Shown: positions 40,848 to 52,453, counted from the stretch's first letter. The stretch: 64,000 nt of DNA from Paenibacillus sp. OVF10 (GCA_022836915.1 CP094668.1:3720001-3784000); one strand, 5' to 3'. The notes: generated by a model not told the origin, from the letters alone. Numbers and translations: made by a program.

Positions 40848-42595
40848 TTGCGATTCATCCGGGGGAGATGGAGAGAGTCATCCATTGTTGTCAAACTGAT
40901 GATTGCTTTTGTACTGGTCATTCTGCCCTTGTATGGGATAAGCATTATGATTACGCAAGTCAGCTCCAATCAAATGCAGACGGAGGTGGAGAAGGTACAT
41001 GAGTCCAAATTGTACTTCTACCATAATCATCTGCAATTCGAATTGGAGCGAATGAGTGCGCTTGTTACCGAATTTTCATTTGATGAAACCATGTCCACAC
41101 TAAGTACACGAGCCGCAATTATGAGCAGGTATGAAGTCACGTCCAGTCTGAACAATATCCACAATAAGCTGGGTCAGATCATGGTGACAAGTCCCTACAT
41201 TAGTGATGTGGTGTACTATGTTCCTGCTCTACACAAACGGGTCAGTGCTGCGGACGGGATTCGCGACGTGGAGGATAACGAATGGCAGAATCTGCTCGCC
41301 TCGATGGGGAATCTGAATGGCGAATTATCACATTCCAATAACGATCTCTATTTCCTGAAAAGTAATCCATATAACATGAACCATGAGGAACCGCCCAATT
41401 TCATATTAGGAATACGCTTGTCAGCTGAAGAATTGAAACACCGATTGCAACAGCTGTCGGAGACGGGTGAGAGTGAGATTACACTGAGTTTTGGTGAACA
41501 GCAACATGTAGTGATCTCTTCTTCAGAACAGCCAGCACCTGTTAAACCGATTCGAACAGTTTCGCCTGAACCGTCCGAGTCCATGCAAGTTACGAAGTTT
41601 CAATCTGATCCATATCTCTATTATTCGTTACATGATAAGGATCACTCGTTCACCCTGACAGCCACTATACCGCAAGATGTGCTGAGGGCACCGCTGGAAC
41701 AATACAACGTATGGTTATGGATGGTCACCTTCATGTCGGTTGTGATTATTATTGTCTTCTCGTTTTCAATCTACAGATCGATTCACCAACCATTAGCGGT
41801 ACTCATTCGAGGATTCAGGATGGCAGAACAGGGCCAGACAAGCGTACATATTCCTTCATCCAGAAGGGATGAATTCGGCTATTTGTACTCTCGATTCAAC
41901 CATATGATAGAGCGCTTACATATTTTGATCGATGAGAATTATGTTGCACGGATTCGAACAAGTGAAGCGGAACTTAAACATCTGCAATCCCAGATTCAAC
42001 CTCACTTTTTATACAACAGTCTGTTCAGCATCAAGCAGATGGCTGAGGTGGAGAATGTGGAGCTCATTCAGGAATTCACCGACTATCTGGGTCAATATTT
42101 CAAGTACATGTCTCGGGATTCTCATACAGAGGTGTCGTTGGGGGCTGAAATTGACCATGCGCTGGTCTATGCATCCATTCAGAAAATCCGGTTTGGTTCG
42201 AGGATTCAATTGGAATTGGAGGATCTGGATGCGAGGTACAAAATGATTTCGATTCCCAGAGTTATTATCCAGCCGATCGTGGAAAATGTGTTTGAGCATG
42301 CACTAGCCAAACGTAGCCAGGGAGGAATTCTACAACTATCGTACCAACAGGATCAGGACAAACTGTCCATTCGCATTGAGGATGATGGGGATCAGTTAAC
42401 CGACGAAACGTTGAATTACCTGCAATCTGCCTTTGAGGAAATAGAGCGGAAACATGGAACCGAAGAGATAACCGGGCTCTTGAATGTGAATCAGCGATTA
42501 AGAATCAAATTCGGGGCTGCCTATGGTCTTACAGCGCAGCGAAGTGAGCTCGGTGGGTTGTGCATTATAGTGAAGATTCCATGGAAAGGGAGTAG
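40848..42595 (+). CDS. sensor histidine kinase, YesM type
   Basis: A membrane sensor kinase of about 582 residues. Two membrane segments (about residues 18-40 and 285-310) flank an extracellular sensing domain. A HAMP segment, then the His_kinase phospho-acceptor box QIQPHFLYNSL and an ATPase region (PIVENVFEHAL) follow. The start is a TTG at 40848 behind GAGGAGGGAAAC. As read, the frame runs into the response regulator. Adding one G to GGG at 42588-42590 gives a stop TAG at 42593-42595, four bases before the next ATG, so I treat them as two genes. It probably senses arabinan fragments. Confidence 0.85.
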
Positions 42596-42599
42596 CGAC

Positions 42600-44279
42600 A
42601 TGCAGCGGATGCTTATTGTAGATGATGAACCCGTTATTTTGGATGGATTGTATGCTTTCTTTCAAAAGGCGAACTTTCAGGATATGGAGATTATTAAAGC
42701 ATACTCTGCCTTTGAAGCCATCGATTGGCTGAACTCGGTCAAGATTGATATTGTACTCAGTGATATCTGTATGCCTGGCATGGATGGCATGCAGTTGATT
42801 GAGCAGATTATGGACCGGTGGCCACGATGCAAAGTTCTCTTGCTGACAGGTCATAACGAATTCGATTATGCACACCAAGCCATTCGCAATCCTTGCGTTG
42901 TTGATTACCTGTTAAAGACAGAGGGCATGAATCACATTCGGGCTGCGGTAGAACAGGCATTAACACAGATCTCGGAAGAGAATGATTTTCGCTACCAAGC
43001 TGCCTGGTTTCGCAGTAAATTACCAAGAGCACTGCCCCAGTTACAGCGTCAATTGCTGCTGGATGTGCTTAAGCGAACGGATAGGCATGATATCATTTCA
43101 CTTCAAGAAGAACTGGATGCTGTGCAGCTGCCTTTCGAATCCGATCAACTCGTTATTCCAGTGATCATCCGGGTAGAGGAGTGGAACAACTATCAGTCTC
43201 AGGCGGATCGCAGTCTCATCCGCTATGCCGTTGCCAATGTTGCGGAGGAGCTGCTGCAAGACAAGGCTAAGGTGAAGGCGATTGATCTGGACGCTCAGGT
43301 CATCGCGTGTTTTATTCAACCGCAGGAAGAGCTTCATTCACATGTGTCTACTACACAAGTGGAACGAGGGAGTCAGCTGGATAGCTGGGTACAGACCCTT
43401 CGTTTTGTTTATGGCACATTGGAGTCTGTGCAGCAATCCTGTGCGGACTGCTTGAACCTGTCTGTATCCATTATGGTCAGCGAGCAGGCGGTAGAGTGGA
43501 GCAGGGTTAATCAGGCAATCGGGCAGTTACGCCTGTCGATTCATGAGAGTCCCGGGCTTGGGATGGAGAAGCTACTGCGTGTAAATATCCAGGATGAATT
43601 ACCTTACACCCCTAGCATTATGAATCAACAGGGTGTTGTAACACTACATCTGGATCAGATCAAACAGCGAATAACCGCCGGGGATCGGGAATGGATAGAG
43701 TCCTTCCATAAATGGACCGAGGCAGCGAAGGAGGGACTTCCGGATCCGTTTTTTCGCATGAAAACGTATACGGGTGCAGCGAGTGTACTCATTGAAGTCC
43801 TGCATGAACTGGGGTTATATGAATCGGCAATGGAAGAAATATCGCTGTCCCGAATGTTACATTTTGATATTCATACGGCATGGACCGATCTGGTCATCTT
43901 TTATCAATCGGCATACGAATGGATGATCTCCAAACGAAGCGATGCCCGCCTGAACGACCAATCACAGATTCTGATCAAGATCCATCATTATATCAAGCAC
44001 CATCTGGAGGATGACCTCTCACTCACACGGATCGCGCAGGAAGTTTCTCTTAACCCCTCTTATCTGTCGCGTTGGTACAAACGAATTACAGGCAATGGCA
44101 TATCCGACTACATCCATGACCGCAGAGTGGAGCGAAGCAAAGAGTTGCTTCTGGGTTCTTCCTGCAAGATGCATGAAATATCCGCGAAAGTTGGATTTAG
44201 TGATCAGCATTATTTTTATCGTTTCTTCAAAAAAGCAACAGGCTGTACCCCTCAAGAGTATCGGGATCAGAAAAGTTAG
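42600..44279 (+). CDS. AraC-type response regulator, YesN type
   Basis: A cytoplasmic transcription activator of about 559 residues. The receiver domain has MLIVDDEPVILDGL with the phospho-accepting Asp in VLSDICMPGMDG. A long middle region follows, and the C-terminal AraC domain has two helix-turn-helix units (LSLTRIAQEVSLNPSYLSRW and ISAKVGFSDQHYFYRFFK). GGAAAGGGAG precedes ATG 42600. It forms a pair with the upstream kinase and most likely activates the binding-protein gene at 44620 and the permeases at 38941. Confidence 0.9.
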   Translation: MQRMLIVDDEPVILDGLYAFFQKANFQDMEIIKAYSAFEAIDWLNSVKIDIVLSDICMPGMDGMQLIEQIMDRWPRCKVLLLTGHNEFDYAHQAIRNPCVVDYLLKTEGMNHIRAAVEQALTQISEENDFRYQAAWFRSKLPRALPQLQRQLLLDVLKRTDRHDIISLQEELDAVQLPFESDQLVIPVIIRVEEWNNYQSQADRSLIRYAVANVAEELLQDKAKVKAIDLDAQVIACFIQPQEELHSHVSTTQVERGSQLDSWVQTLRFVYGTLESVQQSCADCLNLSVSIMVSEQAVEWSRVNQAIGQLRLSIHESPGLGMEKLLRVNIQDELPYTPSIMNQQGVVTLHLDQIKQRITAGDREWIESFHKWTEAAKEGLPDPFFRMKTYTGAASVLIEVLHELGLYESAMEEISLSRMLHFDIHTAWTDLVIFYQSAYEWMISKRSDARLNDQSQILIKIHHYIKHHLEDDLSLTRIAQEVSLNPSYLSRWYKRITGNGISDYIHDRRVERSKELLLGSSCKMHEISAKVGFSDQHYFYRFFKKATGCTPQEYRDQKS

Positions 44280-44301
44280 ATGATGTCTCAAATGGTAAAT
44301 C

Positions 44302-44310
44302 AAAGATACC
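44302..44310 (+). promoter_or_regulatory. second AAAGATACC motif
   Basis: CAAAGATACC recurs here, upstream of the binding-protein gene, as at 38861-38869. It is followed by GTCAACGGGATACA; at the first site GTCAAC precedes the motif. Candidate site for the AraC-type regulator. Confidence 0.3.
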
Positions 44311-44335
44311 AGATGTCAACGGGATACACTCGAAG

Positions 44336-44349
44336 TGATAGCGCTTTCT
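44336..44349. promoter_or_regulatory. cre-like site upstream of the binding-protein gene
   Basis: TGATAGCGCTTTCT matches the CcpA consensus at most positions, with the AGCGCT core. It suggests carbon catabolite control of arabino-oligosaccharide uptake. Confidence 0.45.
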
Positions 44350-44411
44350 TTATAAAATAAAAATATATATAAGATGAATACAATTAAACCATGAACGGAG
44401 AGAGCAGAAAG

Positions 44412-44590
44412 AATCTGAAGAAGCGGAGCTAAAAGCTTTCTGTGGAAAGCTACTTCGTAAGCATAAACTCGCCTTTATCAACAGATTTCTCCCTTGGAAA
44501 AAGGGATAAAGGAAATCTGGGGATAACAGTGATCGGAAGGTTATTCTGCTATCGGAGTGGTGTTTAATATTTATAGTTCATCTTATATAC
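44412..44590 (+). ncRNA. Repeat A, copy IV (full length, structured)
   Basis: Opens CTGAAGAAGCGGAGCTAAAA, with GTAAGCATAAACTCGCCTTT in the middle. Hairpin 1: AGCTTTC and GAAAGCT around TGTG. Hairpin 2: AGATTTC-TCCCTT (44483-44495) pairs with AAGGGA (44501-44506) and GAAATCT (44512-44518). Hairpin 3: ATAAC and GTTAT flanking GTGATCGGAAG. It ends near TTATAGTTCATCTTATATA, about 30 bases before the binding-protein start. Both arms of hairpin 2 differ from copy III while pairing is kept. Confidence 0.55.
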
Positions 44591-44619
44591 CTCACGGGAG
44601 GAGAAAAAGGGGGATTCGC

Positions 44620-46263
44620 ATGAATATATCATTCAAGAAGTTCTCATTATTAACATTAACCATGGTACTGGCCACCACACTTGCTGCCTGTTCGTCTGGT
44701 GCGGGAAGTGCCGAGAAGGAAGCTGAGTCGAACACACAGCAGGATGCGGGAGGACCACTTACGAAATATGACCCACCCATTAAATTGACTTCCACCATGA
44801 ATGAAACGGGGAAAGAATCGCTCGCCCAAGGAGATACACACGCCAATAACATCTGGACCAGAGGGTACAAGGATGAACTCGGTATTGATGTAACGTACGA
44901 ATGGATTGTTCCAGATGCCAATTATAACGATAAGATGAATGTCACGCTGGCGAGTGGTGATCTGCCGGATGTACTGAAAGTGAGTGCTGTTCAATTCGAA
45001 CAACTGCATGAAGCGGGAATGCTGGAGGATCTGACCGAAGTATATGACAAGTATGCATCCGAACTGGTGAAGGAGTTCATGTCTGCTGAGGATGGAGCAG
45101 GTTTGAAGCCGGTAACGAAGGATGGCAAAATATACGCCATGGTGAGTTTTCCAGGCTCGCTGGATTCCTCGGATATGATCTGGATTCGTCAGGATTGGCT
45201 GAAAAAGGTCGGTCTTGAAACGCCCAAATCCATGCAGGATGTTATCCAGGTTGCAGAAGCCTTTACCTTCGAAGATCCAGACGGAAATGGCAAAGATGAT
45301 ACGTACGGCATTGCCTTGAACAAAGATTTACCTATAAACGCGTTCTTGCTTGGTTATCATGGTTATCTCGAAACCTGGATTGAGGATGCTTCAGGTCAAG
45401 TCGTGAATGGGACGATCCAACCCGAAGTGAAAGAAGGATTACGTGAGCTTCAGACTCTGTATCAGAAGGGTGTGCTTGATCCCGAATTTGGCGTTAAGGA
45501 TTTTGCTAAAATGATGGAGGATGTGAATGCAGGCAAGTCAGGCATGTTCTTCCTGCCACAATGGGCACCTTTTCAGGTTAGCAGCATGATCAAAAAAGAC
45601 AAAAACATCGACTGGATGGCTTACCCGGTTCAATCGATTGATGATCAACCAGCAAAAACACAGAATCATCTTAGTCTGGGCGGTATATTTGCCGTTCGCA
45701 AAGGCTACGAGCATCCGGAAGCGTTAATCAAGTTGCTCAATTTCCAGGCTGAAAAAATGTTCGGTGAGTCTGCCAAGGAAGAACGGGCTGCTTACTTAAA
45801 TGGACTGACAGGTCTTGGTTTTCATAATGCAACGGTCTCCAACCTGCCAGCCAACAAAAATGTGAAGGCACAGGATGAAGTAGAGCAGGCGCTCAAAACA
45901 GGAGATACGTCAGGATTGGAACTGGAAGCTAAGCTATTCTATGACGATATTATGGATTATCGGAATGGGAATCTCGACAAGTGGCATATGGAGCGTATCT
46001 TTGGCCCAGAGAGTTCACAAGGTGTGATTAAATATTATCGGGATAACGACCTTATTGTCATGAATGAATTCATCTATGCACCGACGAGAACAATGAATAC
46101 GAAGCAAGCAACACTGGATAAACTGAGAGCCGAGACGTTTCTGAAAATCATCTATGGTAACTTGTCAATTGACGAGTTTGATAACTTTGTAGCCAATTGG
46201 AAGAAACTTGGCGGGGATCAGATCACACAAGAAGTAAATGATACCATCGCAGCTAACCAATAG
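44620..46263 (+). CDS. sugar ABC transporter substrate-binding lipoprotein (LplA-like)
   Basis: A 547-residue lipoprotein that binds the sugar for the permeases at 38941-40752. The signal peptide ends in the lipobox LAAC (about residues 18-21) and is followed by a Ser/Gly/Glu-rich linker. The family-1 binding fold shows YEWIVPDANYNDKMNV, ASGDLPDV and a calcium-site-like stretch DPDGNGKDD near residue 210. ATG 44620 follows GGGAGGAGAAAAAGG. It is intact. The leader contains a cre-like site and Repeat A copy IV. Confidence 0.9.
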   Translation: MNISFKKFSLLTLTMVLATTLAACSSGAGSAEKEAESNTQQDAGGPLTKYDPPIKLTSTMNETGKESLAQGDTHANNIWTRGYKDELGIDVTYEWIVPDANYNDKMNVTLASGDLPDVLKVSAVQFEQLHEAGMLEDLTEVYDKYASELVKEFMSAEDGAGLKPVTKDGKIYAMVSFPGSLDSSDMIWIRQDWLKKVGLETPKSMQDVIQVAEAFTFEDPDGNGKDDTYGIALNKDLPINAFLLGYHGYLETWIEDASGQVVNGTIQPEVKEGLRELQTLYQKGVLDPEFGVKDFAKMMEDVNAGKSGMFFLPQWAPFQVSSMIKKDKNIDWMAYPVQSIDDQPAKTQNHLSLGGIFAVRKGYEHPEALIKLLNFQAEKMFGESAKEERAAYLNGLTGLGFHNATVSNLPANKNVKAQDEVEQALKTGDTSGLELEAKLFYDDIMDYRNGNLDKWHMERIFGPESSQGVIKYYRDNDLIVMNEFIYAPTRTMNTKQATLDKLRAETFLKIIYGNLSIDEFDNFVANWKKLGGDQITQEVNDTIAANQ

Positions 46264-46301
46264 AAGGACTAATTGATATAATCCAAGAATGAAAAATGAA
46301 A

Positions 46302-46336
46302 AAATGGTGCGCTCCTAAAGGGAGGCACCATTTTTT
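46302..46336. terminator. terminator after the binding-protein gene
   Basis: AAATGGTGC pairs with GCACCATTT, with inner CTCC/GGAG, and is followed by TTTT. Confidence 0.85.
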
Positions 46337-46344
46337 GATGCTGA

Positions 46345-46605
46345 TCATTTGCGTTTCAATAACAGAACTCCACTGATCGCTGACGTTTTCTGGCGGTACA
46401 CCACTTTGAATCCAATATCATTGTCCAACAAACAGTTTAATGCATTAATCAGTAATGCACCGGGAACCAGTGTGAATGTACATGGAGACGTATTACCAAT
46501 CACGCGTACACTTTGGATTCTGCGCGCAGAACCGGGAATGAGCGGATTTCTAGACCAATAAATTAATACCAGATCCGGTTGTGGAACAGCATTGACACGA
46601 GCCAT
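46345..46605 (-). CDS. small hypothetical protein, 86 residues
   Basis: The frame starts MARVNAVPQPDLVLIYWSRN and ends LLLKRK. It has a balanced, mostly beta-like composition, no signal peptide and no membrane segment, and only a weak GAGATG ribosome site. It is flanked by the terminator of the sugar-binding gene. The coherent composition makes a real gene likely. I do not recognise the family. Small spore-surface proteins sometimes look like this, but nothing specific supports that. Confidence 0.5.
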   Translation of the reverse strand: MARVNAVPQPDLVLIYWSRNPLIPGSARRIQSVRVIGNTSPCTFTLVPGALLINALNCLLDNDIGFKVVYRQKTSAISGVLLLKRK

Positions 46606-46700
46606 ACTAATCATCTCTTTTCTATTAAAGGTTCTTAATAGTAGATGAAAAGTAGAGAAAAGGGTGTTAGACGGAAGACATGATGTTTAATAAATAGACT

Positions 46701-46829
46701 CTACTTATTCGTTGAGTGCTGTTTGGATGGCAACTTGTCCCCTGGCGTTCCCTTGCCGTTGTTTTTATTGTGACGCGCTTTTTCGGCATTTTCGTTAACT
46801 TTCTTCACAAAATCTTGAGTACTTTCCAT
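46701..46829 (-). CDS. 42-residue hydrophilic protein
   Basis: An open frame beginning MESTQDFVKKVNENAEKARH and ending with a Lys/Gly/Asn-rich tail. GGAAGGAG lies about 12 bases before the ATG. The size, high charge and Asn/Lys/Gly content recall small acid-soluble spore proteins of the minor kinds, but no signature is present. It is one of the genes too short for routine prediction. Confidence 0.4.
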   Translation of the reverse strand: MESTQDFVKKVNENAEKARHNKNNGKGTPGDKLPSKQHSTNK

Positions 46830-47035
46830 TTTAAATTACAGCTCCTTCCACAAGCAAAATGTGTATTCCCGATTGTTAATATAACCACTGGAAAGTGATT
46901 TTATTTTGGTGACATCGCTAAATTTAATTTTGATTCCACATGCTTAGGTCAGTTGGGACATACTGGACATGGGAAGTTCATGCGTCTAAACTAGATAGAT
47001 CAGACACACTAAGAAGGGATGCGCCGATCCAAACC
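46830..47035. other. intergenic region before the TrmB gene
   Basis: About 206 bases between the divergent 42-residue ORF and the TrmB gene. I see no clear promoter pair or operator; GGGACATACTGGACATGG near 46956 contains two GGACAT copies. Confidence 0.3.
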
Positions 47036-47787
47036 ATGTTGCAGAAATTCGGGTTTACACAATATGAAAGTCAGGTATACGAGGCTATATTTGCGCAGGA
47101 TGAACCGCTTGATGCCACATCGATTGTAAATTACTCCAACGTTCCCAAAGCTAAAATTTATGAAGTACTTAATCGCCTGATCGACAAGGGAACGGTGCTG
47201 ACAACGATGGATGGGAAGAAAAACTATATATGGCTGTGGATCTACAGTCCATTATTCATAAGATCAAGGCTGATTTTGAGAAAGATATTGAGGAATTGAA
47301 AAGTTACAAAATCAAACGTACATTCACCGATGAACATATCTGGACGTTAAAAGATGAGTCGTCGATCGCATCGAATATCGAACAGCTTATCGAGGAAGCA
47401 GATTCATCGATACTTTTTCTGGCCTGGAATGAGCGAATGGAGAAATATCGTGAACTGCTGGAGCAGAAGGAAAGGCAGGGCGTGTACGTTGAAGTACTTG
47501 CCGTTGGGGGAATGGAGACATCCTTAAACCGGATATACTCGTTGATTCCATTGCTTGATGCACCGGAACCTTCACAGCTGCTTATTGTGGATCATGCGTA
47601 TTTGCTGTTTGCCGGTGTGGAGCACGATTCATGGCGAGCTATCAAGACGATGTCCAAACCGATTGTCAAAGCAATGACTGATTATTTCTACCATGATGTT
47701 GCCCTTACTCAGATTACCAAAAAATACGGTGACCAACTGTTACAGGATGCTGAAATCGAGAAATTGCTCACCAGATTGATTTATTAA
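47036..47787 (+). CDS. TrmB-family transcriptional regulator
   Basis: About 250 residues. The N-terminal winged helix (residues 1-70) includes FGFTQYESQVYEAIF and VPKAKIYEVLNRLIDKG. The C-terminal effector domain includes ADSSILFLAWNERMEKY. TrmB proteins often sense sugars. The frame breaks near 47222-47232; one missing base restores it. The ribosome site is weak for ATG 47036, so the start is uncertain. The MFS gene follows 125 bases later and is the likely target. Confidence 0.83.
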
Positions 47788-47912
47788 AACTATTCTCTTG
47801 GAGGATAGTTTTTTGTTATATCTTTGTTTGAAAACAACTATGAAAATAACTATTGAAACTTTCATTCTTTTGGGTTACTATCGTAGTTGTAACTTTTGAG
47901 GAGGATTCAAAA

Positions 47913-49075
47913 ATGAATAAGAAAGTATATGTGCTTGCTATCGCAGCATTTGTGGTCGGAACCGTTGAACTGATCTTGGGCGGAATTCTGGACCTGATTG
48001 CTACTGATCTTCATCTTTCCCTGGCGAAAGCCGGGTATTTAATCTCTATTTTCTCACTTGTCTATGCGTTGTCTGCGCCGATTTTATTAAATATGACGGC
48101 CAGATTCGAGCGTAAAAAAGTATATATGTGTACGCTTCTTGTATTTCTAATCAGTAATCTGATCTCTGCGTTCAGTACCAGCTTTTATATGCTGATGGCA
48201 GGTAGAGCACTCGGAGCCGCAACAGGTTCCCTTATTTTTGTGCTCTCCTGACCCTTGCAGCGCGCATTGTGGAACCACAGTATAAAGGACGCGCCGTGGG
48301 GATTATTACGATGGGAGGCAGTGCATCACTTATCCTGGGTGTACCACTTGGTATCTTTGTAGGTAACTTGGCAGGTTGGCGTGAGGTGTTTATGCTGATT
48401 GCTATTCTGACTGCAGTGGTTATGGTAGCCATCTGGATTGCAATGGACCGTGTGCAGCCTATTCCTGCTGTATCCTTGAAGAAACAGCTTACGGCTCTGT
48501 GGAATCCAAAAATGTTGGCGATCCATGCTACGACTTTGCTTGTACTTGCTGGTCACTTGACTTTATATGCGTATTTCACACCATTTCTGCAAGAAACGCT
48601 GGGTGCCAGCGCGACGATGGTTACCTTTATCTATATGATGTTTGGGATCGCCGCTGTTGCAGGGGGAGGCATAGGGGGCATGTTATCCGATCGTCTGCAC
48701 CCTGCTAAAGCAATAGTCATTGTGCTGATTCCCTTTATCGTGAGTATGGCTGTCATTCCGTTCAGTGTGGGCTTGCCTTTGATCGTCTTCTTGCTGCTGT
48801 TAAGCATCTGGAGTGCCCTAAGCTGGACGGTTACACCTGTACAGAATAGTCTCATTATCAAAACGTCGCCGGAAACAGCTGAAACTCTAATCAGCACCAA
48901 CTCAGGTATTGCACATGCAGGTATTGCACTGGGTACCTATATCGGCGGCATGGTGATTGATCATTCATCGATTCTGAACACCGGATGGGTTGGTTCTGTT
49001 CTGATTTTGCTTGGTTTGGTGTCTGCCATCTATGCCATTAGCGTTAAGGAAAAAACCGTTCAGGCGGTTGCTTAG
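47913..49075 (+). CDS. MFS transporter, DHA1-like
   Basis: About 388 residues with 12 membrane segments. The text resembles the arabinose-efflux/NepI-like DHA1 group: FVVGTVELILGGILDLIA in segment 1 and GRALGAATGSLIF in segment 4. The frame breaks near 48248; one C added (CTCTCCCTG) restores it. GAGGAGG precedes ATG 47913. It is probably an exporter of a sugar, nucleoside or drug controlled by the TrmB protein. Confidence 0.87.
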
Positions 49076-49100
49076 AATAAAGAAATTAGACAAAAAGCTT

Positions 49101-49144
49101 GAACCTCTGCATTCCCATAGTTTAATGGGTGTAGAGGTTTTTTT
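49101..49144 (+). terminator. terminator after the MFS gene
   Basis: AACCTCTGCATTCCCAT pairs with ATGGGTGTAGAGGTT (with a bulge), followed by TTTTT. Confidence 0.8.
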
Positions 49145-49294
49145 GCCGTTTCGCTAGAGTACGCGTCAGTAGATTAAACCATTTTCATATCGAGCAAAAC
49201 TTGCTTAATTCATGGTAATCTATATAATTAAAATAGTTTTAAAAAGTATTATTTAATGTTGAATTACATGATGTGTATTGAAGGAGCGGTGATC

Positions 49295-49861
49295 ATGACT
49301 ACGAAGACGGAAAAACAAAAAATGCTGGATGGCGAGCTGTACATGGCTTCGGATCTTCAGTTGTCTGAGGACAGAGAGTATGCAAGGAAAATGACTCGGA
49401 CGTTTAATCAAACGACGGAAACGGACGGTGAGCTTCGCACCAAGTTATTGAAGGAACTGTTGGGATCTACAGGTGAACACCTGAGTATGGAACCTAATAT
49501 TCATGTGGATTATGGATATAACATTCATGTAGGCAATCATTTTTATACCAATTTTAACTGTACGATATTAGATGTGTGTGAAGTTCGTATTGGAGACCAT
49601 TGCTTAATGGGGCCAGATGTACATATCTATACGGCTACTCATCCACTCCATCCGCATGAACGCAATACGGGTGCAGAATATGGCAAGCCAGTCACGATTG
49701 GCAATAATGTATGGATTGGTGGTAGAGCCGTTATTAATCCGGGTGTGACCATTGGAGACAACGTAGTCATTGCTTCCGGGTCGGTGGTTACAAAGGATGT
49801 TCCGGATAATATGATTGTAGGCGGTAATCCTGCTAGAATCATTAGAGAGATTGAGCTTTAA
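49295..49861 (+). CDS. maltose O-acetyltransferase-like hexapeptide acetyltransferase
   Basis: A 188-residue left-handed beta-helix enzyme that transfers acetyl from acetyl-CoA to a sugar hydroxyl. The N-terminal Maa domain includes [11 protein letters not shown]. Hexapeptide repeats run from about residue 70, the catalytic His is in ATHPLHP, and the C-terminal coil is [18 protein letters not shown] precedes ATG 49295. A paralogue follows directly. Intact. Confidence 0.9.
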   Translation: MTTKTEKQKMLDGELYMASDLQLSEDREYARKMTRTFNQTTETDGELRTKLLKELLGSTGEHLSMEPNIHVDYGYNIHVGNHFYTNFNCTILDVCEVRIGDHCLMGPDVHIYTATHPLHPHERNTGAEYGKPVTIGNNVWIGGRAVINPGVTIGDNVVIASGSVVTKDVPDNMIVGGNPARIIREIEL

Positions 49862-49896
49862 TTTATTTTAGACAGAAGATGGGAAGTGCTTACGAA

Positions 49897-50502
49897 ATGA
49901 TGACTGAAAAAGAGAAATCCCAATTAGGGCTCTTGTATAACGCCAATTATGATCAAGAGTTAATTGAAGAGCGTTTACATGCCAATGGGCTTTGTTACGA
50001 ATACAACCAGCTTCATCCAGGGAAGATTAATGAAAGAGAAGCGTTAATCAAGAAACTGCTGGGGAAAACGACGGATCGTTTCCTGATTGAACAGCCATTT
50101 GTATGTGATTACGGCTATAATATTGAAATTGGTGAGAACTTCTATAGCAATCATAATATTGTCATGCTGGATGGAGGAAAAATCAGTTTTGGAGATAACG
50201 TTTTTGTTGCTCCCAATTGCGGATTTTATACTGCAGGCCACCCTTATGATGTTGAGCAGCGCAATGAAGGTCTGGAGATCGTTGGACCCATCACGGTGGG
50301 CAATAATGTATGGATCGGTGGCGGTGTGACAGTTCTTGCCGGAGTGACGATTGGAGATAATACGATCATCGGCGCAGGGAGCGTAGTCACCAAGAGTATA
50401 CCGTCTGGCGTGATTGCTGCGGGTAATCCTTGCAGGGTCATTCGCAAGATAACGGAAGAAGACAAAACAAAGTACAGAAGGGATGTAGTGAAGAACATAT
50501 AG
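49897..50502 (+). CDS. second hexapeptide acetyltransferase, Maa-like
   Basis: About 201 residues, a paralogue of the upstream gene, with the same layout: Maa N-terminus EKEKSQLGLLYNANYD, hexapeptide coils, His in TAGHPYD, and [10 protein letters not shown] near the end. Start choices are ATG 49879, 49897 and 49900; GGGAAGTG favours 49897. The gap of about 36 bases suggests one transcript. The tandem pair probably arose by duplication. Confidence 0.88.
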   Translation: MMTEKEKSQLGLLYNANYDQELIEERLHANGLCYEYNQLHPGKINEREALIKKLLGKTTDRFLIEQPFVCDYGYNIEIGENFYSNHNIVMLDGGKISFGDNVFVAPNCGFYTAGHPYDVEQRNEGLEIVGPITVGNNVWIGGGVTVLAGVTIGDNTIIGAGSVVTKSIPSGVIAAGNPCRVIRKITEEDKTKYRRDVVKNI

Positions 50503-50531
50503 TGAAAATATCATATTAGCCATTGAGAATG

Positions 50532-50562
50532 CCCGATGTGTAGCATCGGGTGTTTCTTTTTG
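50532..50562. terminator. terminator after the acetyltransferases
   Basis: CCCGATG and CATCGGG around TGTAG, followed by TGTTTCTTTTT. Confidence 0.7.
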
Positions 50563-50680
50563 AAAATAAAAATAAATCCCCCAGACAGAAAACATGCCAA
50601 GGTATCGTATAACCGACACTTTTTCATGTGATTTGTCTGAGGGATAGAAGAATGTATCTGTTACATTTGCTTAAAGATCC

Positions 50681-52320
<1,640 letters not shown>

Positions 52321-52364
52321 GCACTTTAAGATGATTCATATATGACATAAAAAAGCTTAAACGT

Positions 52365-52378
52365 TGTAACGGGTTACA
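52365..52378. promoter_or_regulatory. operator-like palindrome before the LacI gene
   Basis: TGTAACGGGTTACA has perfect 6-base arms around GG. It resembles both LacI-family operators and a cre site, and it lies 76 bases before the LacI start, between it and GH1. Likely site of autoregulation and GH1 control. Confidence 0.5.
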
Positions 52379-52453
52379 CGTCAAGTTTTACTTTTGACCC
52401 AGATCTGAGGCATACTATTATTCTATAGTTCGTTAGCAAGAAGGGAGTCTCCG

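Noticed and set aside
40848..44279. One hybrid histidine kinase-response regulator
   Set aside because: A single missing G explains the missing stop, and a ribosome site and ATG sit exactly at the junction.
29519..44590. Repeat A as a known riboswitch or T-box
   Set aside because: None of the conserved T-box, SAM, purine, lysine, TPP or cobalamin motifs that I can recall are present, and the downstream genes are unrelated.
50044..50619. 191-codon minus-strand frame over the second acetyltransferase
   Set aside because: Antisense shadow; the plus-strand gene is fully supported by hexapeptide repeats.
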